From an uncultured Erysipelotrichaceae bacterium (GTDB lineage Bacteria > Bacillota_I > Bacilli_A > RF39 > UBA660): 11,128 nt of DNA. Numbering within the stretch: position 1 is the stretch's first letter; each line of letters opens with the position of its first letter. Both the position numbers and the translations under genes were made by a program. The notes under the pieces are model-generated. The model saw only the letters and a program-made list of their open reading frames with translations. It was not told the origin of the DNA and ran no database searches. Positions 1 through 5,375 of this stretch are shown here, in pieces. Location of the stretch: assembly GCA_902797415.1 (NCBI GenBank), contig CADBSQ010000009.1, positions 1 to 11,128 of the forward strand, read 5' to 3'.

Positions 1-21
1 ACCTTTAAAAAGGTTTTTTTT
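1..21 (+). terminator. Partial rho-independent terminator of an upstream gene
   Basis: ACCTT (1-5) can pair with AAGGT (10-14), followed by a run of eight T at 14-21. This is the usual stem plus T-tract arrangement. The stem is cut by the window edge, so its full length is unknown. It suggests that an upstream plus-strand gene ends just before the window and that the prepilin operon starts with its own promoter. Confidence 0.5.
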
Positions 22-32
22 ATAAAACAGTA

Positions 33-61
33 TGGACATAATAATAACTGTCTGGTAAACT
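33..61 (+). promoter_or_regulatory. Putative promoter of the prepilin operon
   Basis: TGGACA (33-38, five of six matches to the -35 consensus) is separated by 17 bp from TAAACT (56-61, four of six matches to -10). The bases TGG just before it give an extended -10. The start site would be near 68, close to the Shine-Dalgarno AGGAG at 68-72, so the leader would be very short. CATAAT at 37-42 is a competing -10 but lacks a recognisable -35. Confidence 0.45.
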
Positions 62-80
62 AAATATAGGAGATGATTCT

Positions 81-1181
81 ATGCTAAATAATAAAGGATT
101 TAGTATATTAAGAATTATAATTATTATAATATTAGTAGTAGTTCTTTTTTTACTGGCGAAACCATCATATAACTTTTTATCGAAATATATAGACAGAATG
201 AATGCAAAATCTAACATTACAAAATTAGAAACACTAGCTTCAGACTATGCAAAAGATAATATAGACACTTATAGAAAATGTGTAGGAGATGTTGACGAAA
301 GCTGTTTAATTAGTGTTGATACATTAAGAGAAAAAAATTATATCTATGATAATAAAATATTAATTAATCCTGTAACAGAAGAAGTTTTAAATGGAAATAT
401 TTTAGTTTGTTTTAACGGAGAAACCAGTTTTAACTCTAAATATTTACAAGAGTATAGTGATAGTTACTACTGTGGAAACAACTTTGCAAAAAGTGAAACT
501 GATACTAAAAACTACTATTCAGGCAAAAAAGTTACTGATGTAATAAGATCAGAACAAAATAATATTAAAAATATCAATGGTGAATATAGATATGTCAGTG
601 TAAATGCAAAAAACTATATTTCATTTAATAATCAAACATTTAGAATCTTAGGTTTAGTATATGATGCCGCAGGTAATTATAGGTTAAAGATTACTAGTAC
701 CAAACCTGTACTGTTTAAATCTTACTCTGTAAACTCAGAAAAATTTACTGATACAGAAGCTTATAACTACTTTAATAATGGAGATTATTATAACAAGATG
801 GCAGAAGAATATAAACGATTAATAGAAATAGGAAGTTGGGATTTAGGTTTTTGTGATGATATAAATAATTGTTTAGATACTAACTCAGAAAAATGGAATG
901 GGGCAATTGCTATTTTATCGATAAAAGACATTGTATATTCCACAAATTGTCAACAAACCACAGCAGAATGTCTAGCTACCAGTTATTTAGATATTGATAA
1001 AGAAGCAGTTTTAAATTATACTACTGGCAATATTTATCAAATCAGTGGTAATATTATTGCTAAATCAGACTTCCGTGTTACAACATTTGCAAGACCAACT
1101 TTTTATATAGATAGTAACGTTGTAATAATTGAAGGAAATGGTGGAAAGTATTCTCCATTTAAAATAGGATTAGGTGATTAA
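81..1181 (+). CDS. Type IV prepilin-like protein with a large C-terminal head domain
   Basis: Likely membrane-inserted prepilin of a type IV pilus or pseudopilus. It has a short leader (MLNNKG) cut at G6|F7, a hydrophobic helix at residues 12-26, and Pro28, which is position 22 of the mature chain as in many pilins. The normally conserved Glu at mature position 5 is Arg (R11), which is odd. Residues 45-131 match the small pilin encoded next, with Cys67, 75, 110 and 131 in the same order. From about residue 164 to 366 there is an extra domain with four more Cys. It opens YISFNNQTFRILGLV and closes with a P-x-FYIDS...EGNGGKYSPFKIG tail. This resembles the DUF6273-type domain of Firmicute surface proteins, recognised from memory and not searched. 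AGGAG lies 8 nt before the ATG. At 366 residues it is far longer than a typical major pilin, so a minor or tip pilin is likely. Confidence 0.8.
   Translation: MLNNKGFSILRIIIIIILVVVLFLLAKPSYNFLSKYIDRMNAKSNITKLETLASDYAKDNIDTYRKCVGDVDESCLISVDTLREKNYIYDNKILINPVTEEVLNGNILVCFNGETSFNSKYLQEYSDSYYCGNNFAKSETDTKNYYSGKKVTDVIRSEQNNIKNINGEYRYVSVNAKNYISFNNQTFRILGLVYDAAGNYRLKITSTKPVLFKSYSVNSEKFTDTEAYNYFNNGDYYNKMAEEYKRLIEIGSWDLGFCDDINNCLDTNSEKWNGAIAILSIKDIVYSTNCQQTTAECLATSYLDIDKEAVLNYTTGNIYQISGNIIAKSDFRVTTFARPTFYIDSNVVIIEGNGGKYSPFKIGLGD
1172..1177 (+). promoter_or_regulatory. Ribosome binding site deciding the small prepilin start
   Basis: AGGTGA at 1172-1177 lies 5 nt before TTG at 1183 and overlaps the last codons of the upstream pilin. 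This favours TTG 1183, which gives the classical leader MNKKG|F, over the in-frame GTG at 1174, which would sit inside this site and has only AGGA at 1166-1169 before it. Confidence 0.55.
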
Positions 1182-1182
1182 C

Positions 1183-1545
1183 TTGAATAAAAAGGGTTTT
1201 ACATTAATAGAACTAATCTCTGTATTAATAGTTCTAAGTTTGGTATTGGTTTTAGTTATACCAAATATAGTTTATTTTAAAAATACGGGAGCAGATGCTA
1301 TAAAAAAAGGTAAAATCAATACTTTAACTACACTAGCTAAAAGAAAAACTGAAGAAGATATTGATAATTACCAAGATTGCACAGGAACCATTTCTAATAA
1401 TAATCTTAGTAAATGTATCTTTAAAGTTACTGATTTAATGAGTGAAGAAGAAGATTTAAAAGGAAATATATATATTTGTTTTGATAACTTTAAATTAGAG
1501 GCAAATGCATATTATAGTGAAAACACATCATACACTTGTTCATAA
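1183..1545 (+). CDS. Small type IV prepilin
   Basis: Canonical class III (prepilin) leader: MNKK-G|FTLIEL, with Glu at mature position 5, a hydrophobic helix over about 20 residues and Pro at mature position 22. A prepilin peptidase would cut after Gly5, and the mature protein would sit in the membrane until assembled. It is 120 residues long, small even for a pilin. Its globular part carries Cys66, 78, 99 and 119, which line up with the first four Cys of the upstream pilin and probably form two disulfides. The start chosen is TTG, one base after the stop of the preceding gene, so translation is probably coupled. GTG at 1174 is an alternative that adds MIN before the leader. It is co-transcribed with the larger pilin and ends at the hairpin at 1541-1572. 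The prepilin call is secure; whether it is the major subunit is not known. Confidence 0.85.
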   Translation: MNKKGFTLIELISVLIVLSLVLVLVIPNIVYFKNTGADAIKKGKINTLTTLAKRKTEEDIDNYQDCTGTISNNNLSKCIFKVTDLMSEEEDLKGNIYICFDNFKLEANAYYSENTSYTCS

Positions 1546-1572
1546 AAAAAACGCTATTGCGTTTTTTTTATG
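1541..1572. terminator. Perfect bidirectional rho-independent terminator
   Basis: Arms 1541-1554 and 1559-1572 are perfectly complementary over 14 bp around the loop TATT (1555-1558). Eight A on one side and eight T on the other supply a T-tract on each strand. The TAA of the small prepilin (1543-1545) and the TAA of the minus-strand gene (1568-1570) lie at mirror positions in the two arms. It should stop transcription from both convergent genes. Confidence 0.9.
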
Positions 1573-2164
1573 TGTTTGGTATTTGTGTAAATGAAGCGGA
1601 AACATTTAATTTACCAGTTCCTCCACCAAGACTAGCGGCCGTATCCGCAACATTATTCATTGATTCTCCAGTACCTTCTATCCATTTAAAATATATACGT
1701 AAATCAATAACTTTATTTTGTGCATTATGAGCAACTGTTCCAGTTAAACTATTAATTCCATTATTAACATTTGTAATAGTACCATTAGTACCTATTCTAT
1801 AAGCATAAACTACCAGATCTTCAACATTTGTATTATCTGCCGAAGTAACGCTTATATTATATTGAAATGACACTTGTGTATTAACAGCATTTATTTCTAT
1901 ATCAAAATAACCTTCACTGCTAGGAGCTATTACTCCACTAGCAATATTGCTGTTATTTTCATAAACGGGATTTATTAATGATGAAAGCTGTGCATTACTA
2001 GATATATCTGTTCCATTAAGAAGTATTCTCCACATGGCAACAGCAAATTCAGTTTGGCCTTCTTTAGATTCCGTGTACTTTGCATAAGTTTGCTTAACTT
2101 CAAATAAGCAAAGGATTAAACAAATAATGGCTATAAAAAGTTTTATTTTTCTTTCTCTAGTCAT
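1568..2164 (-). CDS. Secreted TasA/camelysin-like protein
   Basis: 198 residues with a Sec signal peptide (positive residues 3-8, hydrophobic core about 9-21, likely cleavage after TYA at residue 28). The remainder looks all-beta. After the signal it reads KYTESKEGQ...AVAMWRILLNGTDIS, which resembles the start of camelysin/TasA-type domains. It ends with a strand pair IYFKWIEG...GKLNVSASF, comparable to the last strands of TasA and of the two TasA-like proteins at 3684-5358. No lipobox fits: the Cys at 15 and 19 lie in the signal core and lack the needed preceding residues. The mature protein therefore has no cysteine. The start ATG at 2164-2162 has GGGAGG (minus strand of 2171-2176) 6 nt upstream. 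It is a single-gene unit with its own promoter and terminator. Likely role: matrix or fibre subunit, or a protein of that fold. A protease activity, as claimed for camelysin, cannot be read from this sequence. Confidence 0.65.
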   Translation of the reverse strand: MTRERKIKLFIAIICLILCLFEVKQTYAKYTESKEGQTEFAVAMWRILLNGTDISSNAQLSSLINPVYENNSNIASGVIAPSSEGYFDIEINAVNTQVSFQYNISVTSADNTNVEDLVVYAYRIGTNGTITNVNNGINSLTGTVAHNAQNKVIDLRIYFKWIEGTGESMNNVADTAASLGGGTGKLNVSASFTQIPNT

Positions 2165-2185
2165 AACTAGCCTCCCTATGATTCG

Positions 2186-2214
2186 ATTATATCATAGTTT
2201 GTGACAAAATACAT
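2186..2214 (-). promoter_or_regulatory. Extended -10 promoter of the TasA-like gene
   Basis: On the minus strand TGATATAAT (complement of 2186-2194) is a perfect extended -10. The -35 position at 17-bp spacing (2209-2214, ATGTAT) is poor, as is usual for extended -10 promoters. The predicted start is about 15 nt before the ATG. An 11-bp palindrome at 2198-2208 lies in the spacer. Confidence 0.6.
2198..2208. promoter_or_regulatory. Possible operator palindrome in the divergent promoter region
   Basis: TTTGT-G-ACAAA is a perfect inverted repeat around a central G, sitting in the -35/-10 spacer of the minus-strand promoter. The sequence TGACAAA (2202-2208) recurs at 2223-2229, exactly 21 bp (about two helical turns) away, over the -35 box of the plus-strand promoter. 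This layout would suit one regulator acting on both promoters. At this length chance is a real alternative in AT-rich DNA. Confidence 0.25.
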
Positions 2215-2221
2215 TATTTAA

Positions 2222-2250
2222 TTGACAAAGCGTCGCAGTAACCTTATAAT
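2222..2250 (+). promoter_or_regulatory. Consensus sigma-A promoter of the paralogous cytoplasmic pair
   Basis: TTGACA (2222-2227), a 17-bp spacer and TATAAT (2245-2250) match the consensus at all twelve positions with ideal spacing. Transcription should start near 2257, about 16 nt before the ATG at 2273. It is probably the strongest promoter in the window and sits back to back with the minus-strand promoter. Confidence 0.85.
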
Positions 2251-2258
2251 AGCAACTC

Positions 2259-2264
2259 AAGGAG
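2259..2264 (+). promoter_or_regulatory. Ribosome binding site fixing the start at 2273
   Basis: AAGGAG at 2259-2264 precedes ATG 2273 by 8 nt. The in-frame TTG at 2222 is the -35 box of the promoter and lies upstream of the predicted transcript start, so it cannot be the translation start. Confidence 0.75.
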
Positions 2265-2272
2265 AGAATATT

Positions 2273-2764
2273 ATGAAAAGAGAAGATTTTTTTGCTGCAG
2301 TTAAAAAAGCAAATGAGGAAGCATTAGAAAGATACAGAGTAAGGGAGTATGCGAAAAGAAAAAATGATGAAATATTTGCTGAATTACTTCTAGATTGTAT
2401 AGTAGAATTTATTAGCGGTTATGATTATAGTTCAAGTACATTTAGAGATGACCTTTTAACGCTTGAAAAATGGGAAAGGTTAAAAAATATACTTAAAGTC
2501 GAAGAATATAGCTTTATACAACAAGCTGTAGATGATAAATCAGCAATTATTCAATTAGTTTTACCTACTGATGAGGAACTTCCCGATATTAATATTGCTT
2601 ATGTTAATAAATTTCTTGAAGATCAAGAGGTTTCAATTTCAGTCAGCAGAATAAATGAAATAATTATGGACATAAAATTTAATACTAACATCATCCTAGA
2701 AACTAGAAAAATGATAGAAGCTGAACAATTGAGCTTTGTATCGCCAAAAAAAACTGGTATGTAA
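2273..2764 (+). CDS. Conserved-looking cytoplasmic protein of unknown function (paralogue 1)
   Basis: I do not recognise this 163-residue protein. It has no signal peptide or membrane segment and looks soluble. Residues 1-40 are charged and helical, opening MKREDFFAAVKKANEEAL. The middle is mixed, and the end has a strand-like stretch DIKFNTNIIL near residue 140. It is clearly related to the next protein. Both start with [DE]-FF-x4-xAN-x2-AL-x-x-Y, have a [YF]DY near residue 50, and share a [FY][VI]N-x-[IF]LE...F[ND][TA][NS][IL]I[IL] C-terminal region. It has a perfect consensus promoter and a strong ribosome site, which suggests high or constant expression. It is followed by its paralogue after 34 nt with no terminator between. 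The divergent TasA-like gene and the neighbouring surface genes suggest, but do not show, a link to cell-surface biology. Confidence 0.75.
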   Translation: MKREDFFAAVKKANEEALERYRVREYAKRKNDEIFAELLLDCIVEFISGYDYSSSTFRDDLLTLEKWERLKNILKVEEYSFIQQAVDDKSAIIQLVLPTDEELPDINIAYVNKFLEDQEVSISVSRINEIIMDIKFNTNIILETRKMIEAEQLSFVSPKKTGM

Positions 2765-2798
2765 CAAAGAATAATAAAGCAAAATAAAAGGAGATATT

Positions 2799-3254
2799 AT
2801 GACAGAAGAGTTTTTTGAAGAAATGAATGCAGCAAATAACAAAGCATTAGAAAATTACGAATACGAAATAAACGTTATAGTTGCTGAAAATCAAAAGCAA
2901 GCTGATTTATATTGGAAGCTAATATTGTCTTTAATAGAGACATTTGATTATAGAATAGGTTTCTTTAAAGTAGGCTTAATAGATGCTGAACTTATAAAAA
3001 AATTAGGACGTCCAAAAATAAGCGTTCAAATTAATGAAGAAACAAACAAAGCTATAATAAAATTAGAATATAGAAAGAAGCAATACTGTAGTAAACTTTA
3101 TCATAAATACGATTTTGGCTTCATTAACCAGATTCTAGAAGAAAAAGATGCCAAAATCTATGATACTCATGAAAACGGATTTTCAATAGAATTCGATGCA
3201 AGTTTAATTATTGATAATAGAAATAGACTTTGGAAAGAAAGAAAAAAAATTTAA
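2799..3254 (+). CDS. Conserved-looking cytoplasmic protein of unknown function (paralogue 2)
   Basis: 151 residues, soluble, with no signal peptide and one Cys. It is a diverged duplicate of the preceding protein: the opening EEFFEEMNAANNKALENY, the central LIETFDY and the closing FINQILEE...FSIEFDASLII line up with the same landmarks there. The middle parts have diverged strongly, so the duplication is old or the two copies do different jobs, for example as a heterodimer. AAAGGAGAT (2787-2795) lies just before the ATG. It is the second gene of a two-gene operon that ends at the hairpin at 3267-3300. No catalytic motif, nucleotide-binding loop or DNA-binding helix pair is visible. Confidence 0.75.
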   Translation: MTEEFFEEMNAANNKALENYEYEINVIVAENQKQADLYWKLILSLIETFDYRIGFFKVGLIDAELIKKLGRPKISVQINEETNKAIIKLEYRKKQYCSKLYHKYDFGFINQILEEKDAKIYDTHENGFSIEFDASLIIDNRNRLWKERKKI

Positions 3255-3266
3255 ACCTTATATACT

Positions 3267-3300
3267 AAGCAAAAGAACAACTCATCTTCTTTTGCTTTTT
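3267..3300 (+). terminator. Rho-independent terminator after the paralogous pair
   Basis: An 11-bp stem (3267-3277 with 3287-3297) closes a 9-nt loop, and the T-tract runs through 3296-3300. The stem is A/T-rich apart from G and C near its base. It lies 12 nt after the stop at 3254 and separates the two-gene unit from the surface operon starting at 3372. Confidence 0.8.
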
Positions 3301-3315
3301 ATATGCAAAAATCTA

Positions 3316-3344
3316 TTTTAATAATTAGTATTTTGTGTTAAAAT
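3316..3344 (+). promoter_or_regulatory. Putative promoter of the surface-protein operon
   Basis: TAAAAT (3339-3344, five of six matches to -10) is preceded by TGT, giving an extended -10. The -35 at 17-bp spacing (TTTTAA, 3316-3321) is weak. The start site would be near 3351, about 21 nt ahead of the ATG at 3372. No other candidate lies between the terminator and the first gene. Confidence 0.45.
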
Positions 3345-3371
3345 TATTATGGGAAGGTAGGTTGTGATATT

Positions 3372-3662
3372 ATGAAAAAGATTATTATAGTATTAATAAC
3401 CATAATCATAATTGAGATTGTTTTGATCATAATTACAATTAAGCGCAACAAGAAAATACAAAACAAACTACAAGTAACAGCCACCCCAACAAAAAAAGAA
3501 AACAGCCGAGAAGAGGCAATAGAAACAAAACAAAAAGAACAGCAAAACAATATAGAAGTGAAAGACGATACACTTAATCTAGATGAACTATTCAAAACTA
3601 TTTCTATAGTACAACAAGACTATGATTTTGATTTTGGACTAAAAGAAGAAAATAAAAAATAA
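3372..3662 (+). CDS. Small single-pass membrane protein, first gene of the surface operon
   Basis: 96 residues, not recognised. MKK is followed by a very isoleucine-rich membrane helix (residues 4-23) with a Glu in its middle (E15), which is unusual in a lone transmembrane segment and may mark a helix-helix contact. Residues 24-66 are Lys/Glu/Gln-rich and probably disordered or coiled. Residues 67-96 are acidic (DDTLNLDEL, QQDYDFDFGL). It has no Cys and no lipobox. The ribosome site is weak, GTGAT at 3364-3368. It is separated from the next gene by 21 nt and is probably co-transcribed with it. By position it could be an assembly or anchoring factor for the downstream fibre or adhesin proteins. 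That is a guess from context only. Confidence 0.65.
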   Translation: MKKIIIVLITIIIIEIVLIIITIKRNKKIQNKLQVTATPTKKENSREEAIETKQKEQQNNIEVKDDTLNLDELFKTISIVQQDYDFDFGLKEENKK

Positions 3663-3683
3663 CAATAATCTGGAAGTGATATA

Positions 3684-4385
3684 ATGGCAGATGTAAAAGT
3701 AACTGCGCAGTCCCTAGAAAAACGCAAAAAAAGACTTAAAATTGCTAAAATAGTAGTTTTTGTTTTATTTGTAATTTTACTTTTAACTTTTTTTGTATTA
3801 AGTATAATCTATAAAGGCGGAAGATTTACAGTAACACTTGACCCTAACTTTAATAATAAAAGTGGGATTGTTTTGTATGAAACAAAAGAGGACATAAATT
3901 ATAAAAACAAACTATATGCAAAAGAAATTGAGTACATGGATAACATATCAGGAGAATGGTTACCAGATAACATTAACCATGAAAAAGATGGCCCACACAA
4001 CGGAGAAAATTATATCGCATACTCTTTTTATGTTGGAAATACTAGTGATGCAACAATAAACTATTGGTATCGTATAAAAATATTAGATGTTATTAAAAAT
4101 GTTGATGAAGCGATTAGAATAATGGTTTTTGAAAACGATGATAAAACAATCTATGCAAAAAAGAATGAGCTAACTAAAAAAGCAGAACCAGGAACTACAA
4201 GCTTTTATTCCAAAAAATATGCATTATATAAACAAAGAAAACACCTCAAAGCAGGAAAATCTGATCGTTTCACTGTCGTAATTTATCTTGAGGGTGACGA
4301 CCCAGAATGCGTTGATGCGATTATTGGTGGAGAAATTAAGCTAAAAATGGAAATAGTAGAGGAGCACATCGATGACAAAGACTGA
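3684..4385 (+). CDS. Membrane-anchored TasA-like beta-sandwich protein
   Basis: 233 residues. A basic stretch (13-22) leads into a transmembrane segment at about 20-43 with no clear signal-peptidase site, so the protein probably stays anchored with its body outside. The body is strand-rich: GRFTVTLD near 46, then YIAYSFYVGNTSDATINYWY, which resembles the paired strands of TasA-type domains, and a final pair VVIYLEGDDPECVD...GEIKLKMEI (198-224). That final pair matches the end of the next protein without gaps. Cys209 is the only cysteine. GGAAGTGAT (3672-3680) precedes the ATG. The TGA stop is followed at once by an in-frame TAA, so even read-through would add one residue. The gene overlaps the next by 14 nt, indicating coupled translation. 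Probable role: a base or accessory subunit for a surface fibre. The fold assignment is from pattern reading, not a search. Confidence 0.75.
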   Translation: MADVKVTAQSLEKRKKRLKIAKIVVFVLFVILLLTFFVLSIIYKGGRFTVTLDPNFNNKSGIVLYETKEDINYKNKLYAKEIEYMDNISGEWLPDNINHEKDGPHNGENYIAYSFYVGNTSDATINYWYRIKILDVIKNVDEAIRIMVFENDDKTIYAKKNELTKKAEPGTTSFYSKKYALYKQRKHLKAGKSDRFTVVIYLEGDDPECVDAIIGGEIKLKMEIVEEHIDDKD

Positions 4386-5358
4386 TAACAAAAAGAAAAG
4401 AAGAAGAGCACTTCTCATACCACTGCTTTTTAGTGCTTTCTTTCTCATTACAACATCTTATGCATGGTTCTCAGCAAACAGAATGGTTAATGTTGAATCC
4501 CTAAATGTACACGTTCAATCTGAAGGAGGACTTGAAGTTAGTACAAACGCTATTGACTGGAAACAAGTAGTTAACGTACAAGATATTATGGATGCAAGAA
4601 CTAAATATGCAAATAGTGTTAACCAAATACCTTATGAGATGTCACCAGTTTCAACAGGTGGAAACACATCAAATGGTAAAATGGCTATGTTTTTAGGAAA
4701 TGCAACTAGCAACGACGATGGTGACTTCGTTCTAGAAGCTAATCAAAGTATTGAAACTGAAAGCTTTGGTGAGTCAAGTGACGGAGAATTCATCGTTTTC
4801 GATATATTTTTTAGAGTAAAAGCAAACAAAGAATTGTATTTAGATGGAGACTCTAAAGTCGAGTATACCGGGGATAGGACAAATGGAATCGAAAACGCTA
4901 CAAGAATAGCTTTCGTTATAGAAGGTAATTCTGCAGATGAACCAAATATTTCCCAAAACTTAAACAATGCAAGTTCCGTGATATTTTGGGAACCGAACTA
5001 TGATGTACATACGGTTCATGGAGTAGATCATGCACGAAATACTTATGGAATAACAACCAGTCAAACAGGTGGAAGCTTAATTCCATACTCTGGTGTAATA
5101 AGCAATATAACAACAGCTAACGGAGTACTTGTAGGAAATGCCACACAAGCTTCCTATCCATCATATTTTAAAAATATGACCATGAATATAACCACTCCAT
5201 TAAATGGTGCTACAAATCAAAAAATACTAGACTTAACACCAAGTGTAACAAAAGTAAGAGTTTACTTATGGATAGAAGGACAAGACGTAGACTGTGAAGA
5301 CTATGCTTCATATGGTGATATAACTTTTGATATGAGGTTTACTACAGATCCTTCATAG
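4372..5358 (+). CDS. Exported TasA-like protein (SYAWF family)
   Basis: 328 residues. Six basic residues (7-12) are followed by a hydrophobic stretch 13-29 ending TTSYA|WFSANR, a signal peptide or anchor. After it comes VESLNVHVQSEGGLEVS, a start I associate with uncharacterised Firmicute surface proteins. The body is rich in Asn, Thr, Ser and Gly and looks all-beta. The final strands VYLWIEGQDVDCEDYASYG and ITFDMRF (298-323) match residues 199-224 of the preceding protein without a gap. Cys308 is the only cysteine and aligns exactly with Cys209 there. GAGGAG (4359-4364) sits 7 nt before the ATG, inside the preceding gene. The giant repeat protein starts 17 nt after its stop. It is probably a structural partner of that protein and of the anchored TasA-like protein. 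No sorting motif is visible at its C-terminus. Confidence 0.8.
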   Translation: MTKTDNKKKRRRALLIPLLFSAFFLITTSYAWFSANRMVNVESLNVHVQSEGGLEVSTNAIDWKQVVNVQDIMDARTKYANSVNQIPYEMSPVSTGGNTSNGKMAMFLGNATSNDDGDFVLEANQSIETESFGESSDGEFIVFDIFFRVKANKELYLDGDSKVEYTGDRTNGIENATRIAFVIEGNSADEPNISQNLNNASSVIFWEPNYDVHTVHGVDHARNTYGITTSQTGGSLIPYSGVISNITTANGVLVGNATQASYPSYFKNMTMNITTPLNGATNQKILDLTPSVTKVRVYLWIEGQDVDCEDYASYGDITFDMRFTTDPS

Positions 5359-5375
5359 AATTGAGGTGAGAAATA

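Noticed and set aside
20..217. Minus-strand open frame opposite the large prepilin start
   Set aside because: It is a shadow of the AT-rich, isoleucine-rich coding stretch. It has no ribosome site and would run through the promoter and the start of a well-supported gene.
1536..1730. Plus-strand open frame opposite the minus-strand TasA-like gene
   Set aside because: It runs through the bidirectional terminator and lies antisense to a gene with a good signal peptide, promoter and ribosome site.
2102..2164. Lipoprotein signal in the minus-strand TasA-like protein (Cys15 and Cys19)
   Set aside because: The residues before each Cys do not fit a lipobox (no Gly/Ala/Ser at -1), and both Cys sit inside the hydrophobic core ahead of a good TYA cleavage site.
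2222..2272. Upstream TTG start extending the first paralogue by 17 residues
   Set aside because: TTG 2222 is the first half of a perfect -35 box, and the predicted transcript starts near 2257. ATG 2273 has AAGGAG at the right distance and gives an N-terminus that aligns with the paralogue.
3347..3595. Minus-strand open frame opposite the small membrane protein
   Set aside because: It is low-complexity (Ile/Ser/Phe runs from complementing Lys/Glu/Ile codons), and the plus-strand gene has the operon context.
4383..4388. TGA possibly read as Trp (mollicute code 4)
   Set aside because: Trp is always TGG, about a dozen times in the giant gene alone, with no in-frame TGA in more than 5.7 kb. The TGA here behaves as a stop, although the following TAA means this single site cannot decide the matter.
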